Shown here: one piece after another, positions 39,136 to 49,278 of the stretch
Layout: every line of letters starts with the position of its first letter
Numbering within the stretch: position 1 is the stretch's first letter
From: Ochrobactrum sp. Marseille-Q0166
GTDB lineage: Bacteria > Pseudomonadota > Alphaproteobacteria > Rhizobiales > Rhizobiaceae
Assembly: GCF_014397025.1 (NCBI RefSeq)
Contig: NZ_JACJUO010000001.1
Coordinates: 1,660,501-1,724,500 of the forward strand
DNA length: 64,000 bases
Direction of reading: 5' to 3'
The notes under the pieces: generated by a model
Seen by the model: only the letters and a program-made list of their open reading frames with translations
Database searches by the model: none
Told to the model about the DNA's origin: nothing
Position numbers and translations under genes: made by a program

Positions 39136-39966
39136 AAAATTAGCTCTAAACATCAGCCATTGTTTACGTATGGCCGACAGGTCAGCGACCTGATCGGCAG
39201 CTTTGCTGCCAAGCCGTTCAACAGAGCTAAGATAGGCTGGAACAAGTGCCAGCGGCAAAAATACCGGGCTAAGGCTTTTGGGTAAATCCTTCTTGGCCCT
39301 ATCAAAGATCGCCAGATGTTCACGCGCAAGGGCTGTCATCACACTGATAACGCGCCCATGAGCGGACTTGTCTTCGTTGCCAATGAAGGCGTCGCGCGTC
39401 ACGCCAACCGCCTGCAGCATATCGGCAGGCACATAAAGCTGTCCGCGGCGACGATGGATCGGCATAAGGCGCAAGAGGCCAGTCACCGCCTGTGCAACGC
39501 CGGCATGACCGACCGTATCTGTATGGGCCTGCGCCGCATCACGATCTAGAATGAAACCGGCAAGCTGGATAAGTGCCGATGCAGTTTCCCCACAATAGCC
39601 TTCCAGATCGTTCCGGCTTGGCATGGGATCGTCATAGAGGTCGAAAATGCGGGCATCGCAATAATTATCGAAAGCCACGCGTGGCAAATCATATTTGGTG
39701 ATGGTGTCGATCAGCGCTGCAGCAACTGGATGTGCGTCCGCGCTGCCGCGCTCCTCACCGTTAATGAGATCGCGCCACCATTGAAGACGGACTTCACCGG
39801 GTAATGGCTCGTGTACAAGATCGCGAATCCGGGCGATCTCTGCGTTGAACGCATAAAGTGCAGCAAGCGCGCCACGTTTTTCCTCCGGCGCATAAAGCAC
39901 CGACAGATAACGATCCCGGTCGGCTTCGCGCAGAAGCGCCAGACAATGTGCCTCATTCTCGTTCAT
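39133..39966 (-). CDS. Phytoene/squalene synthase-fold protein, active-site residues lost (NDUFAF6-like)
   Basis: A 277-residue all-helical protein of the squalene/phytoene synthase fold, with YAFNAEIARIRD, EVRLQWWRDLI and GYCGETASALIQLAG. The two Asp-rich motifs that bind prenyl-diphosphate metals are not present: the first site reads AFNAEIARIRD and the second reads LRLMPIHRRRGQLYVP. This pattern resembles the complex I assembly factor NDUFAF6 more than a terpene enzyme. There are no carotenoid or hopanoid genes nearby. Function in complex I biogenesis is inferred. Confidence 0.8.
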   Translation of the reverse strand: MNENEAHCLALLREADRDRYLSVLYAPEEKRGALAALYAFNAEIARIRDLVHEPLPGEVRLQWWRDLINGEERGSADAHPVAAALIDTITKYDLPRVAFDNYCDARIFDLYDDPMPSRNDLEGYCGETASALIQLAGFILDRDAAQAHTDTVGHAGVAQAVTGLLRLMPIHRRRGQLYVPADMLQAVGVTRDAFIGNEDKSAHGRVISVMTALAREHLAIFDRAKKDLPKSLSPVFLPLALVPAYLSSVERLGSKAADQVADLSAIRKQWLMFRANF

Positions 39967-39971
39967 GGAAA

Positions 39972-40361
39972 TCAGTCTACCGCAATCAGCGCCGCTGCAA
40001 CTGCACGATCTTCCGCGAGCAGTACATTATATGTGCGCACGGCAGCGCCCGTGCTCATCGGATCAGACGAAATACGATGTTCGCGCAGCATAGCGCGCAC
40101 ATCTTCCGGTATACGGCGAAGATCCATTCCTGTACCGACCAGAAGAATTTCGATGTCAGTAGCCTGTTCAAGAATAGCGCCAAGATCCTGGCGTGAGAGG
40201 ATCGGTGGCGTATGTGGCTCCCAGCCGTGGATGCCGGATGGCAGACACAGGATAGAACCCTTATGCGACATATCGGCGAAGCGAAATCCGCCATTGCCAT
40301 ATGCATCAATGGGTGCTCGGCCCGGGAAATGGGCCTCACGAATTTCTATACCTTTTGCCAT
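39972..40361 (-). CDS. Mth938-like domain protein
   Basis: A 129-residue soluble protein of the Mth938-like (DUF498) family, related to mitochondrial NDUFAF3, a complex I assembly factor. It contains ADMSHKGSILCLPSGIHGWEP and ILLVGTGMDLRRIPEDVRAMLR. The ATG at 40361 lies one base after the secDF stop, so the two are coupled; the longer in-frame start would sit inside secDF. Its neighbour downstream is the NDUFAF6-like gene, five bases away, so the two complex I assembly-like genes form a pair behind secDF. Confidence 0.85.
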   Translation of the reverse strand: MAKGIEIREAHFPGRAPIDAYGNGGFRFADMSHKGSILCLPSGIHGWEPHTPPILSRQDLGAILEQATDIEILLVGTGMDLRRIPEDVRAMLREHRISSDPMSTGAAVRTYNVLLAEDRAVAAALIAVD

Positions 40362-40362
40362 T

Positions 40363-42642
40363 TTAGTTTTCCAGATTGAGCGACTGTGCAAGATCATCGC
40401 CCATTGCATCGTCACCATCCGCAGCACGCGGCTTGAGGCCGAATTGTACGAGCAGAGGCGCTGCAATAAAGATCGAGGAATAGGTTGCCACTATGATGCC
40501 CACACTCAACGCAAGTGCGAACATGCGGATATCTGCACCACCAAACATATAGAGCGGAATGTGCGCAATGAAAGTCACAAAGGCCGTCGGCAATGTGCGC
40601 GACAAGGTCTGATTGATGGAGGCGTCAATAATTGCAGGCAAAGGCGCACTGCTATAGCGCTTCAGGTTTTCACGCACGCGGTCATAAATCACGATGGTAT
40701 CGTTCAGCGAGTAGCCGATGATCGTCAGAACCGCTGCAACACTCCAGAGATTGAACTCCATGCGGAACACAATGAAGACACCCGCCAGAATGATAACGTC
40801 ATGGAGCGTCGAAAGAACTGCACCGAGAGCCAGTTGCCAGCGGAACCTGATCCAGACATAGACAAAGATGCCGGCAAGAGACAGGAACAGCGCCATAAGC
40901 CCGGCCTGAGAAAGCTGCTCAGAAACGGTAGGCCCAACCACTTCGACACGCTGGAACGAATAATCCTGCTCGAACTCACCGCGCAGTTTCACTGCTACTG
41001 TCTGTTCGGCATCGTCACCCACTTCCTGGCTGCCAATCAGCACGAGTGCTGAGCGTGGGGAGCTAACCGGCAGCACACGCGCACTGTCGATATTAAGCTC
41101 ACTCATGCGCTCTTCAATATCAGGAAGATTCGCATCGCCGCTCCGCGCCTGCAACTCGACCATAGAGCCGCCGCGGAAATCAATTCCGTAGTTGATGCCA
41201 ATATTTACAAACAGCGCAACAACGATTGCAGAAGCGAGAATAGAAATGGCGAGCGTCACAAATTGAAGACGCATGAACGGAATATGTGTCACCGTCGGAA
41301 CGAGCTTCAAACGACGCTTGGGAATTTCTTTTGGCTTGGCGGTACGCACCCACTGAGCGATGAGCAAACGCGTAAAAGTAAGCGTCGTGAAAAGTGTTGT
41401 CAGAATGCCGATTGTTACAGTCAGAGCAAAGCCATGGACGGGTCCCGATCCCATAAGGAACAGAACGAGGGCAGCAATCATCGTCGTAAGATTGGCATCA
41501 ACAATGGTCGAAAGTGCGCGATAAAAACCCGATTCCATCGCCTGAACAACAGAATAACCTTTGCGGCGATCCTCGCGTACACGCTCGTAAATCAGAATAT
41601 TGGCGTCGACAGCCATGCCAATGATCAGCACGATACCGGCCACACTTGCCAACGAAATCGACGCTCCTATCAGTGACATGATTGCCACCAGAATAATGAC
41701 ATTCACAACGAGTGCGACCATGGCGATCACGCCAAGCACACCGTAAGACAGGATCATAAACAGGCCGACAAGCAGTACTGCAAGAACGGCCGCGGATACC
41801 GCAGCACTTGCATAATCATCGCCGAGAGCTGACGCGATTGTGCGTTCCTCCAGAACCGAAACGGCCTTAGGCAGTGCACCGGATCGCAGAACTACAGACA
41901 TGTTGTTTGCTGCCTGCAGATCGAAAGCCCCGGAAATCTGCAATTCATCCGTATCAAGAGGCTCATCGACTACCGGTGCTGAAACCACCTGATTGTCTAC
42001 GACAATTGCAAAAGTCTTATCCGTTATCTGAGCAGTTGCAGCTGCAAGGGCACGGCGTCCTTTTTCATCCAATGTCAAAGTGATGACGGGCTCGTTGTCA
42101 TCTTCGGCAAGCGTCGCTTTTGCATCAACGACATCTTCACCCGTGAAGATCGGATCTTTTTTCACGAGATAACCGACGGGTGGATCATCAGAGGAATAAA
42201 TAATAGAACTATCCGTTGGCGAAGCGCCGCCACGAATAACATCATCGGGCGATATGCTATCATCAACAGCGTGAAACGAAAGCTGACCGCGGATACTCAG
42301 AATGTCTTTTAAAAGCTGAGCATCATAAAGGCCGGGCACTTCGACGCGGATACGGTTACGGCCATCCTCTTCCACGATTGGATTGCCATAACCAAGCTCT
42401 TCCAAACGCTGCCGCATGATTTCTTTTGTGCGATCAACGTCTCCTCTCCCGGCATTTTGCACCTGAAGAACGAGGCGCGATCCGCCTGAAAGGTCAAGCC
42501 CCAGCGCGACCTGCTTGGTTGGTAGAAATCCGGGCAGATTTGCCAGAGTTTCACGCGAGAAAAAATTAGGCGAAGCGATGATGAAGCTGGCGATAATCGC
42601 CAACCAGATCAGAGCCGATTTCCAACGTGAAAAATAAAGCAT
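40363..42642 (-). CDS. secDF: Fused SecD-SecF protein-export membrane protein
   Basis: Proton-driven auxiliary subunit of the Sec translocon, fused SecD and SecF in one 759-residue chain. The SecD half begins with a membrane helix and [18 protein letters not shown], then the periplasmic P1 region. The middle has [17 protein letters not shown]. The SecF half begins [15 protein letters not shown] and has [17 protein letters not shown]. About twelve membrane helices are visible. It follows yajC on the same strand, 156 bases downstream. Confidence 0.96.
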   Translation of the reverse strand: MLYFSRWKSALIWLAIIASFIIASPNFFSRETLANLPGFLPTKQVALGLDLSGGSRLVLQVQNAGRGDVDRTKEIMRQRLEELGYGNPIVEEDGRNRIRVEVPGLYDAQLLKDILSIRGQLSFHAVDDSISPDDVIRGGASPTDSSIIYSSDDPPVGYLVKKDPIFTGEDVVDAKATLAEDDNEPVITLTLDEKGRRALAAATAQITDKTFAIVVDNQVVSAPVVDEPLDTDELQISGAFDLQAANNMSVVLRSGALPKAVSVLEERTIASALGDDYASAAVSAAVLAVLLVGLFMILSYGVLGVIAMVALVVNVIILVAIMSLIGASISLASVAGIVLIIGMAVDANILIYERVREDRRKGYSVVQAMESGFYRALSTIVDANLTTMIAALVLFLMGSGPVHGFALTVTIGILTTLFTTLTFTRLLIAQWVRTAKPKEIPKRRLKLVPTVTHIPFMRLQFVTLAISILASAIVVALFVNIGINYGIDFRGGSMVELQARSGDANLPDIEERMSELNIDSARVLPVSSPRSALVLIGSQEVGDDAEQTVAVKLRGEFEQDYSFQRVEVVGPTVSEQLSQAGLMALFLSLAGIFVYVWIRFRWQLALGAVLSTLHDVIILAGVFIVFRMEFNLWSVAAVLTIIGYSLNDTIVIYDRVRENLKRYSSAPLPAIIDASINQTLSRTLPTAFVTFIAHIPLYMFGGADIRMFALALSVGIIVATYSSIFIAAPLLVQFGLKPRAADGDDAMGDDLAQSLNLEN

Positions 42643-42749
42643 CGGTCAGCAATTCCGTTTCGGCTTAGGGAGAGCTTTCGGGAGCGCAATCAAACAACTC
42701 ACCGGTTTGTAAATGAGCCAATATAAAATCACAGCTCACCACAATAATG

Positions 42750-42787
42750 AGCAGGCCCCGGTTAGAGAATCCTTACCGGGGCCTGCT
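42750..42787 (-). terminator. Strong hairpin between yajC and secDF
   Basis: A perfect 13-bp stem (42750-42762 with 42775-42787) with a 12-base loop. The T tract after it on the minus strand is poor, so it may attenuate or stabilise yajC mRNA rather than stop transcription fully. Confidence 0.6.
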
Positions 42788-42798
42788 CTTTACAAAAA

Positions 42799-43140
42799 TT
42801 ACTTATTCTTGTTGTCCGCGACTGGTTCGCCCTTAACACGCACTTCTGAAAGAGCGCTGCGCAAAACGCGGATCTTAACGCCTTCAGCGATTTCGACGTC
42901 GAGTTCACCATCGTCGTGAACCTTCTGGACCTTACCGACAATGCCGCCACCCGTTACAACCGTGTCGCCGCGACGTACTGCTGAGAGCATTTCCTGACGT
43001 TTCTTCATCTGTGTGCGCTGTGGACGGATGATGAGAAAATACATGATTACGAAGATCAGGACGAATGGCAGAATGCTCATGAGCATATCTGGTCCAGCGG
43101 CGCCGCCGGAAGCTTGTGCAAAAGCTGGTGTTACGAACAT
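42799..43140 (-). CDS. yajC: YajC, Sec translocon accessory subunit
   Basis: A 113-residue inner-membrane protein associated with SecDF. An N-terminal APAFAQ-like segment is followed by one membrane helix (about 20-38, SILPFVLIFVIMYFLIIRPQ) and the family motif RPQRTQMKKRQEMLSAVRRGDTV in a basic cytosolic domain. The ATG at 43140 has GAGGAG upstream; the longer in-frame start is not supported. Confidence 0.95.
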   Translation of the reverse strand: MFVTPAFAQASGGAAGPDMLMSILPFVLIFVIMYFLIIRPQRTQMKKRQEMLSAVRRGDTVVTGGGIVGKVQKVHDDGELDVEIAEGVKIRVLRSALSEVRVKGEPVADNKNK

Positions 43141-43300
43141 TAGGTACTCCTCTGGAAGTCTCAAAGACAAATTCTTAATGGCATTACAATGGTTAGTGCG
43201 CCAATTGCAACTGACGATGGCTTTACTCAGTCAAGGTCTAACACTTTTCCTGAATGCTGTGGCATGTTAAGCCCTGAACCTCATCATCTGAGGGCATGGA

Positions 43301-44164
43301 ATGACGACCGAAAATATACTCAGCCAGAAACTCGACCGCCTGATTGCGGCTTTGGAGCGTATCGCACCACCACAGCCAGCGGTGCCAGACCTTGAAACGG
43401 CGGATTGTTTTGTCTGGGCACCCGAACGTCTGACTCTGGATCCAGTCAAGCGCGTCAATCGGGTAGACATAGCGCTCATACGTGGTGTGGACCTGGTCCG
43501 TGACCAGCTGGTCGATAATACCCGCCGCTTTGCAAAAGGATATCCAGCCAATAATGTGCTGCTCTGGGGCGCACGCGGCATGGGCAAGTCATCGCTCGTC
43601 AAAGCAGCGCAAGCCACCGTCAATGCCGAGCAGACTGACAAGCCTCCCCTCAAACTTGTCGAAATTCACCGGGAGGATATCGATAGTCTCCCTGCCCTGA
43701 TGAATATCATCAAGGAAGCACCCTATCGCTTTATTCTCTTCTGCGATGACTTATCGTTCGATCACGACGACACATCCTATAAGTCGCTGAAAGCAGCACT
43801 TGAAGGTGGTGTTGAAGGCAGACCGGATAACGTCATTTTCTATGCGACATCCAATCGCCGCCATCTCATGCCGCGCGACATGATTGATAATGAACGCTCC
43901 ACCGCAGTCAATCCCTCGGAAGCGATTGAAGAAAAGGTTTCGCTCTCTGATCGCTTCGGTCTGTGGCTCGGTTTCCATAAGTGCAGTCAGGATGACTATC
44001 TCGCGATGGTCGACGGCTATGCGGCGCATTACAAGCTGGATTATGATCCGCAGAAGATGCATGCAGAAGCACTCACCTGGTCCACCACGCGCGGAAACCG
44101 CTCAGGCCGTGTTGCCTGGCAATATATCCAGGATCTCGCCGGCCGCCTTGGCAGAGCTATTTAA
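43301..44164 (+). CDS. DUF815-family ATP-binding protein
   Basis: AAA-like P-loop ATPase of 287 residues in the DUF815 family; cellular role unknown. Walker A is GARGMGKSS (about 90-98), Walker B-like FILFCDDLSFD, and sensor-like NVIFYATSNRRHLMPRDM with a conserved arginine pair. It lies divergent from yajC with 160 bases between starts, and a bidirectional hairpin follows it. Confidence 0.9.
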   Translation: MTTENILSQKLDRLIAALERIAPPQPAVPDLETADCFVWAPERLTLDPVKRVNRVDIALIRGVDLVRDQLVDNTRRFAKGYPANNVLLWGARGMGKSSLVKAAQATVNAEQTDKPPLKLVEIHREDIDSLPALMNIIKEAPYRFILFCDDLSFDHDDTSYKSLKAALEGGVEGRPDNVIFYATSNRRHLMPRDMIDNERSTAVNPSEAIEEKVSLSDRFGLWLGFHKCSQDDYLAMVDGYAAHYKLDYDPQKMHAEALTWSTTRGNRSGRVAWQYIQDLAGRLGRAI

Positions 44165-44183
44165 GGTAAAAGCAGACAAAGAA

Positions 44184-44212
44184 AAAGGCGGGTAAAAGCC
44201 CGCCTTTGTTGT
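44184..44212. terminator. Bidirectional terminator between DUF815 and LysM/M23 genes
   Basis: A 9-bp stem (44184-44192 with 44199-44207) with a 6-base loop. T-rich tails follow on both strands, so it serves both convergent genes. Confidence 0.82.
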
Positions 44213-44231
44213 TCATTAGATTTAATTCCGA

Positions 44232-45446
44232 TCACGATTCCAGATACTTGGAAGGATTGACCGGCGAAGAGTTCTTGCGCACTTCAAAATGCAGCTTCGG
44301 CGACTTCGCATTGCCGCTCATGCCCGACTTGGCGATGTCCTCACCACGACGAACCTTCTGACCGCGCTGCACGAGAATCTGGCTGTTATGGCCGTAAACC
44401 GTAACCAGGCCATTGTCGTGGCGGATCAAAACAGTCTGGCCGAATTCTTTCAGACCGTCACCTGCATAGATAACGACACCGTTTTCTGCCGCCTTAACCG
44501 CCGTGCCTTCCGGCACCATAATGTCGATACCATCATTAACCGCAGTTCCGTCGCGCTGACCGAAACTTGTCAGAACGCGACCGCGAACCGGCCAGCGCAT
44601 CTGCGAAATTCCTGTCGAAGACGGTGCTGCCGACTGATCTTTCTCAGCATCTTCAATCACCTTATTGCTCGCCTGCGGCGGCGTGTAAGGCTTGACGTTC
44701 GACGCTTCATTCGGCGCTACGGATGCCGTCTGTACGGGTGCTGCAGCCGCTGGCTTCACTGGCTGTGGCGAAACCGCTGCGACCTGTGTCGCAGCACCGG
44801 CAGCAGATGGAATAACCAAATTCTGACCAACGCGGATCGCACCGTTTGTCAGACCATTTGCCTGCTTGAGCTGCTCAACCGGTACACTGTGCTTCTGCGC
44901 AATGGAAAAAAGAGAATCACCAGACTTAACCGTATAACCGCCGCCCGCTGCCGCAGTCTGTGCGGCAGCTACAGGTGGCACGACGTGACCGGCTGCTGGA
45001 ATCGGTTTGCCGTTCGCTGTTGCCGGCAACTGACCCAGCACCTTTTCTTTCGCGCCTGTGGCAGCATTGTTTGCAGCACCGGCAGCACTCGCAACCTGCG
45101 TTCCCGCATTGTTTACACGGTTAACAACTTCGTTCTTTGTCTGATACACCTGATTCTGTGCTTGGGTTGCTGCAGCAGCAACTGGAGCCGACGAAACCGG
45201 CGGCAGGCTGTTGCGCTGCACTGTCCCGCTGGAAACAGGCGGAGCAGATGCGACTGGTGCAGATGCGTAAACACCACTCGCTGGTTGCTGCTGCACCACT
45301 CGCTGATTAGAGGTGGACCCCGTAAAAATACCATCGGTGAAGCGCATTGTATCGGCGCTGCACCCTGCACCAAATCCGGCAATCAGAACGATCGCTGCAT
45401 TCCGCAGGAGACGTTCGGACGTATGCTGCAATATTGGAAAACGCAT
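44232..45446 (-). CDS. LysM/M23 lipoprotein, NlpD/EnvC-like amidase activator
   Basis: Lipoprotein with a lipobox near residues 18-24 (IAGFGAGC), a low-complexity Ala/Pro/Gln region and a LysM domain (GGGYTVKSGDSLFSIAQKHS). A C-terminal M23/LytM domain follows. In M23 zinc enzymes the first ligand motif is HxGxD; here it reads NDGIDI, while the later YGH and LHFEVR histidines remain. The lost ligand suggests a non-enzymatic activator of amidases such as AmiC in this window. The ATG at 45446 is the likely start; 45461 and 45485 are alternatives. Confidence 0.88.
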   Translation of the reverse strand: MRFPILQHTSERLLRNAAIVLIAGFGAGCSADTMRFTDGIFTGSTSNQRVVQQQPASGVYASAPVASAPPVSSGTVQRNSLPPVSSAPVAAAATQAQNQVYQTKNEVVNRVNNAGTQVASAAGAANNAATGAKEKVLGQLPATANGKPIPAAGHVVPPVAAAQTAAAGGGYTVKSGDSLFSIAQKHSVPVEQLKQANGLTNGAIRVGQNLVIPSAAGAATQVAAVSPQPVKPAAAAPVQTASVAPNEASNVKPYTPPQASNKVIEDAEKDQSAAPSSTGISQMRWPVRGRVLTSFGQRDGTAVNDGIDIMVPEGTAVKAAENGVVIYAGDGLKEFGQTVLIRHDNGLVTVYGHNSQILVQRGQKVRRGEDIAKSGMSGNAKSPKLHFEVRKNSSPVNPSKYLES

Positions 45447-45627
45447 GTTCAACTCGCCCATACTCTGAAACTCACTTGGACTCATTAAAACGTGTTAATG
45501 TTACTCGCTGGTTAAGAACCCGGATATTTCCGAAAATTTATTCACCAATTAAATACCATAAGCTCAAACATCTGCTCAATTTACAGCAGTTTAGTACCTT
45601 ACCTCCTTAAAGTGCGGACGATGAGCC

Positions 45628-46296
45628 TCACAAAACGGAGGAGATACCTTCGATAAATGGCTGATAGCGAACAGGCATAATGTCTTGCTGTTCGAAGCGG
45701 CTCCCGACTTTCGCGATGCGCGTCATCATCTGCACGCCATCCCCCGGCCCTACGGGCGCGACCAGAACACCGTGTGTTGCAAGAAGCTCTACGAAATGGC
45801 GTGGGATATCTTCACAAGCGAGCCAGATCACGATGCGATCAAATGGTCCGCCCGGCATACCATGGCGACCATCTGTATGCTTTACCATGATATTTTCGCG
45901 TTTGAGCGTCACGAACTGCTGCAATGCACGGTCGCAAAGCTTGCGGTATCGCTCCACCGTTGTTACGCGGCCAGATAACATCGACATGACCGCTGCGGTA
46001 AAGCCCGAACCTGTGCCGATCTCGAGAACACGATGACCAGATTCGAGATCAAGCGCGGAAATTACGCGCGCCTGATCATCGATACCTTCAATATATTCTC
46101 CACAATCAAGTGGCGCGGTCCGCTGGCTGAAAGCAAGATGCGCCCACGCAGATCCCATAAAGCTCTGGCGCGGGGTCGCTTCTATTGCACCAAAGAGGCG
46201 GGCATCATTGATGCCTCGCGCTCTCATACGCATTACGAAGGATACAAATCCTTCCCTGTCCGAAAGCTGCGGGCGTTCAGACACAGCCTGTTTCAT
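45628..46296 (-). CDS. pcm: Protein-L-isoaspartate O-methyltransferase
   Basis: SAM-dependent methyltransferase that starts repair of isoaspartyl residues. The 222-residue protein has [14 protein letters not shown], the SAM-binding [16 protein letters not shown] and the conserved [16 protein letters not shown]. The ATG overlaps the surE stop (ATGA). The surE-pcm pair is common among proteobacteria and both act on stress damage. Confidence 0.94.
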   Translation of the reverse strand: MKQAVSERPQLSDREGFVSFVMRMRARGINDARLFGAIEATPRQSFMGSAWAHLAFSQRTAPLDCGEYIEGIDDQARVISALDLESGHRVLEIGTGSGFTAAVMSMLSGRVTTVERYRKLCDRALQQFVTLKRENIMVKHTDGRHGMPGGPFDRIVIWLACEDIPRHFVELLATHGVLVAPVGPGDGVQMMTRIAKVGSRFEQQDIMPVRYQPFIEGISSVL

Positions 46297-47060
46297 GCTT
46301 CGACCCCAAGTGCCTTGCCAAGATCAGCACGCACCTTCTGCGCGGTCAGGTCGAGCTGAAGCGGTGTTACAGAAATAAAGTCATCCTTGATCGCAGCGAC
46401 ATCACTGTCTGCGGCAACTTCTGCCTTCATACGACCGAACTGAAGCCAGAAGTAAGGGAAGCCGCGGCCGTCGCGACGCTCATCGAGACGCGCATCATGG
46501 CTAAGTTTACCCTGAGCTGTCACGCGTGTTCCTTTGACGTCATCGGGCGCACAATTGGGGAAATTCACGTTGAGCAAGACGCCCTCCGGCCAACCCGCCT
46601 CAATCAGCTTTTTGATCAATTCGGGCGCGTGTGTCTCGGCGGTTTCCCAAGGCAGGACACGGCGACCGTCGTCGTAATCATATTCCTGCGAGAGTGCGAT
46701 TGCCTTTACACCCAGAAGCGTGCCTTCCATCGCACCGGCAACCGTGCCGGAATAAGTGACGTCATCCGCCATATTCGCACCGGAATTGACGCCAGACAAA
46801 ATCAGGTCTGGCGCCCCTGGAAGGACATGACGCACACCCATGATAACACAATCGGTCGGTGTGCCACGCAGTGCAAAATGACGATCGTCAATCTGGCGCA
46901 AACGAAGAGGCTCTGACAGCGTCAGAGAATGTGCAAGGCCACTCTGATCTGTCTCAGGAGCAACCACCCATACATCGTCTGAGAGCTTTCGTGCGATGCG
47001 CTCCAGAACTGCGAGGCCTTCGGCGTGGATACCATCATCGTTCGTCAGCAAAATACGCAC
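46293..47060 (-). CDS. surE: 5'/3'-nucleotidase SurE
   Basis: Metal-dependent survival-protein nucleotidase, 255 residues. The N-terminal metal site [16 protein letters not shown] (with the NDDG acidic pair) and [28 protein letters not shown] (in part: [11 protein letters not shown]) are diagnostic. The start is GTG at 47060 with AGGAG seven bases upstream. It lies between serS and pcm in one minus-strand operon. Confidence 0.95.
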   Translation of the reverse strand: MRILLTNDDGIHAEGLAVLERIARKLSDDVWVVAPETDQSGLAHSLTLSEPLRLRQIDDRHFALRGTPTDCVIMGVRHVLPGAPDLILSGVNSGANMADDVTYSGTVAGAMEGTLLGVKAIALSQEYDYDDGRRVLPWETAETHAPELIKKLIEAGWPEGVLLNVNFPNCAPDDVKGTRVTAQGKLSHDARLDERRDGRGFPYFWLQFGRMKAEVAADSDVAAIKDDFISVTPLQLDLTAQKVRADLGKALGVEA

Positions 47061-47094
47061 GTCATCACTCCTTCATTCAGGTCATAAGATTTAA

Positions 47095-48378
47095 TTACGC
47101 TGCTTTTTCAATGCGCGTAAGACCGCCCATGTATGACTGCAATACTTCAGGAATATGAATGCTGCCGTCTTCCTGCTGATAATTTTCCATAACAGCGATT
47201 AAAGCTCTGCCAACGGCCACACCCGAACCATTGAGCGTGTGAACAAAGCGCGTTGCTTTTTCAGTTTCGGGACGATAGCGCGCATTCATGCGGCGCCCCT
47301 GGAAGTCACCGCAAACCGAGCAGCTCGAAATTTCGCGATAAGCATTCTGACCCGGCATCCACACTTCGATGTCATAGGTCTTCTGCGCGCCAAAGCCCAT
47401 ATCGCCGGTGCAGAGCACCACAGTACGGAACGGCAGACCAAGACGCTTCAAAACTTCTTCTGCACAAGCCGTCATACGTTCATGTTCCGCAGCAGAACTG
47501 TCGGCATCGGTAATCGACACCATTTCCACCTTGAGGAACTGGTGCTGGCGCAACATGCCGCGTGTATCGCGACCGGCAGAACCAGCTTCCGAACGGAAGC
47601 AAGGGGTCAATGCCGTGTAGCGCTGTGGCAATGTTTTCGCGTCAACAATTTCGTCTGCAACCAGATTGGTCAATGGTACTTCCGCGGTTGGAATCAGCCA
47701 GCGGCCATCCGTTGTGCGGAAAAGATCCTCTGTAAACTTTGGTAATTGACCGGTGCCATAAACCGCTTCGTCACGCACCATCAATGGCGGCATCGTTTCC
47801 ATATAACCATGCTCTGTGGTGTGCAAATCAAGCATGAATTGACCCAACGCGCGTTCGAGACGGGCAAGCGGTCCTTTGAGAACTGTAAAGCGCGAACCGG
47901 CGATTTTAGCAGCGCGCTCAAAATCCATAAACCCGAGTGCTTCGCCAAGCTCATAATGTTCTTTTGGCGTGAACGAGAAATTTCGTTGATTACCGACACG
48001 GCGGATCTCAACATTATCAGCTTCATCTTCACCAAGCGGCACATCGTCGGCTGGAATGTTTGGCAGTTTCGAAAGCGCGTCGTTAAGTTCCTTGATCAGG
48101 CAACGTTCGGTTTCTTCCGCTTCTGTCAAAAAGGCTTTCAGCTCACCAACTTCGGCCCTCAACTTTTCAGCGGTTGCCGCGTCTTTTTCGGCCATGGCTT
48201 TGCCGATTTCCTTGGATGCCGCATTGCGCCGTTCCTGTGCAGCCTGAACCTTGCCGACATGTTCACGGCGCTTTTCATCCAGCGCGATCAGTTCGGACGC
48301 GTGCGGCGGAGTTCCACGCTTGGCAAGCGCATTATCCAAAGCTTCAGGGTTTTCGCGAATCCATTTGATGTCGAGCAT
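47095..48378 (-). CDS. serS: Seryl-tRNA synthetase
   Basis: Class II synthetase that charges tRNA-Ser and tRNA-Sec, 427 residues. The N-terminal [18 protein letters not shown] is followed by a long antiparallel coiled coil (about 30-105). Class II motifs include [21 protein letters not shown] and the C-terminal [17 protein letters not shown]. The ATG at 48378 gives the standard length; a longer reading adds 22 residues without support. Confidence 0.97.
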   Translation of the reverse strand: MLDIKWIRENPEALDNALAKRGTPPHASELIALDEKRREHVGKVQAAQERRNAASKEIGKAMAEKDAATAEKLRAEVGELKAFLTEAEETERCLIKELNDALSKLPNIPADDVPLGEDEADNVEIRRVGNQRNFSFTPKEHYELGEALGFMDFERAAKIAGSRFTVLKGPLARLERALGQFMLDLHTTEHGYMETMPPLMVRDEAVYGTGQLPKFTEDLFRTTDGRWLIPTAEVPLTNLVADEIVDAKTLPQRYTALTPCFRSEAGSAGRDTRGMLRQHQFLKVEMVSITDADSSAAEHERMTACAEEVLKRLGLPFRTVVLCTGDMGFGAQKTYDIEVWMPGQNAYREISSCSVCGDFQGRRMNARYRPETEKATRFVHTLNGSGVAVGRALIAVMENYQQEDGSIHIPEVLQSYMGGLTRIEKAA

Positions 48379-48411
48379 GGGAAAAGCCGTTTCGTGTAAT
48401 TTAACAAGAAG

Positions 48412-48435
48412 AGAGGCTGCTATCACGCAGCCTCT
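48412..48435 (-). terminator. Hairpin between tatC and serS
   Basis: A 9-bp stem (48412-48420 with 48427-48435) with a 6-base loop, followed on the minus strand by TTCTTG. A weak tail makes it a moderate terminator at best. Confidence 0.55.
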
Positions 48436-48453
48436 GTTTAGCATCAGTCCAGA

Positions 48454-49278
48454 TCAGGAAGTCGGGGCAGTGTCGTCAGCGTCGGCCTCATCCTTCGCCT
48501 CACGTCTCTGCTTTTCTATCATTCGGGCCAATATGATGGAAATCTCGTAAAGAAGGATCGTTGGTATAGCAAGACCGATCTGGCTTGCAGGGTCCGGCGG
48601 CGTGAGCACCGCAGCCACCACAAAGGCAATAACAATCGCATATTTACGCTTGTCTCTCAGTCCTTCTGAGGTCAGTAAGCCGGCCCTTGTCAGGAGACTT
48701 GTAATAACCGGCAACTGGAACACCAGACCAAACGCAAAAATAAGCGTCATAATGAGGCTGAGATATTCAGACACTTTCGGCAAAAGCGAAATCTGAACTT
48801 CTCCATTTCCGCCGGTCTGCTGCATCGCCAGGAAGAACCACATAACCATCGGCGTGAAGAAGAAATAGACGAGTGCTCCTCCGATGAGGAACAGAATTGG
48901 CGAAGCGATGAGAAAAGGCAAAAATGCCATGCGCTCATGCTTATAAAGGCCTGGCGCTACAAACTTGTAAATCTGTGCCGCGATAATGGGGAATGCCAGA
49001 ACCACGCCGCCAAACATGGCGACCTTCACCTGAGTAAAGAAAAACTCCTGTGGCGCAGTATAGATCAATTCAGCCTTCGAACGGTCCATTCCGGCCCAGT
49101 CAATCGCCCACTGATAAGGAACGACCAGTAGATTGAACAGGTGCTTTGCGAAGGCAAAACAGAAAACAAATGCGATAAAAAACGCCAAAATCGCCCAAAT
49201 CAGGCGACGACGCAGTTCAATCAGATGTTCGAGCAGCGGAGCGGCGCTCTGCTCAATTTCAGCCTCATCCGGTTTCAA
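48454..49278 (-). CDS. tatC: TatC, Sec-independent translocase subunit
   Basis: Six-helix receptor of the twin-arginine translocase, 274 residues. The N-terminal PLLEHLIELRRRL, the FVAPGLYKHER region and the FGLVFQLPV helix match the family. The start is TTG at 49278, overlapping the tatB stop (TTGA) with GGAAG upstream; no ATG is nearby, and the sequence EAEIEQSAAPLLEHL continues the family N-terminus from it. Confidence 0.95.
   Translation of the reverse strand: MKPDEAEIEQSAAPLLEHLIELRRRLIWAILAFFIAFVFCFAFAKHLFNLLVVPYQWAIDWAGMDRSKAELIYTAPQEFFFTQVKVAMFGGVVLAFPIIAAQIYKFVAPGLYKHERMAFLPFLIASPILFLIGGALVYFFFTPMVMWFFLAMQQTGGNGEVQISLLPKVSEYLSLIMTLIFAFGLVFQLPVITSLLTRAGLLTSEGLRDKRKYAIVIAFVVAAVLTPPDPASQIGLAIPTILLYEISIILARMIEKQRREAKDEADADDTAPTS

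Noticed and set aside
39811..41052. A 413-codon plus-strand open frame
   Set aside because: It lies antisense to the phytoene-synthase-like gene, the Mth938-like gene and secDF. Its protein is rich in Arg/Cys/His with no family features; it is a shadow.
44289..45488. A 399-codon plus-strand open frame
   Set aside because: It is antisense to the LysM/M23 lipoprotein gene with heavily biased Arg/Cys/Trp composition. The sense strand has a clear lipobox, LysM and M23 domains.
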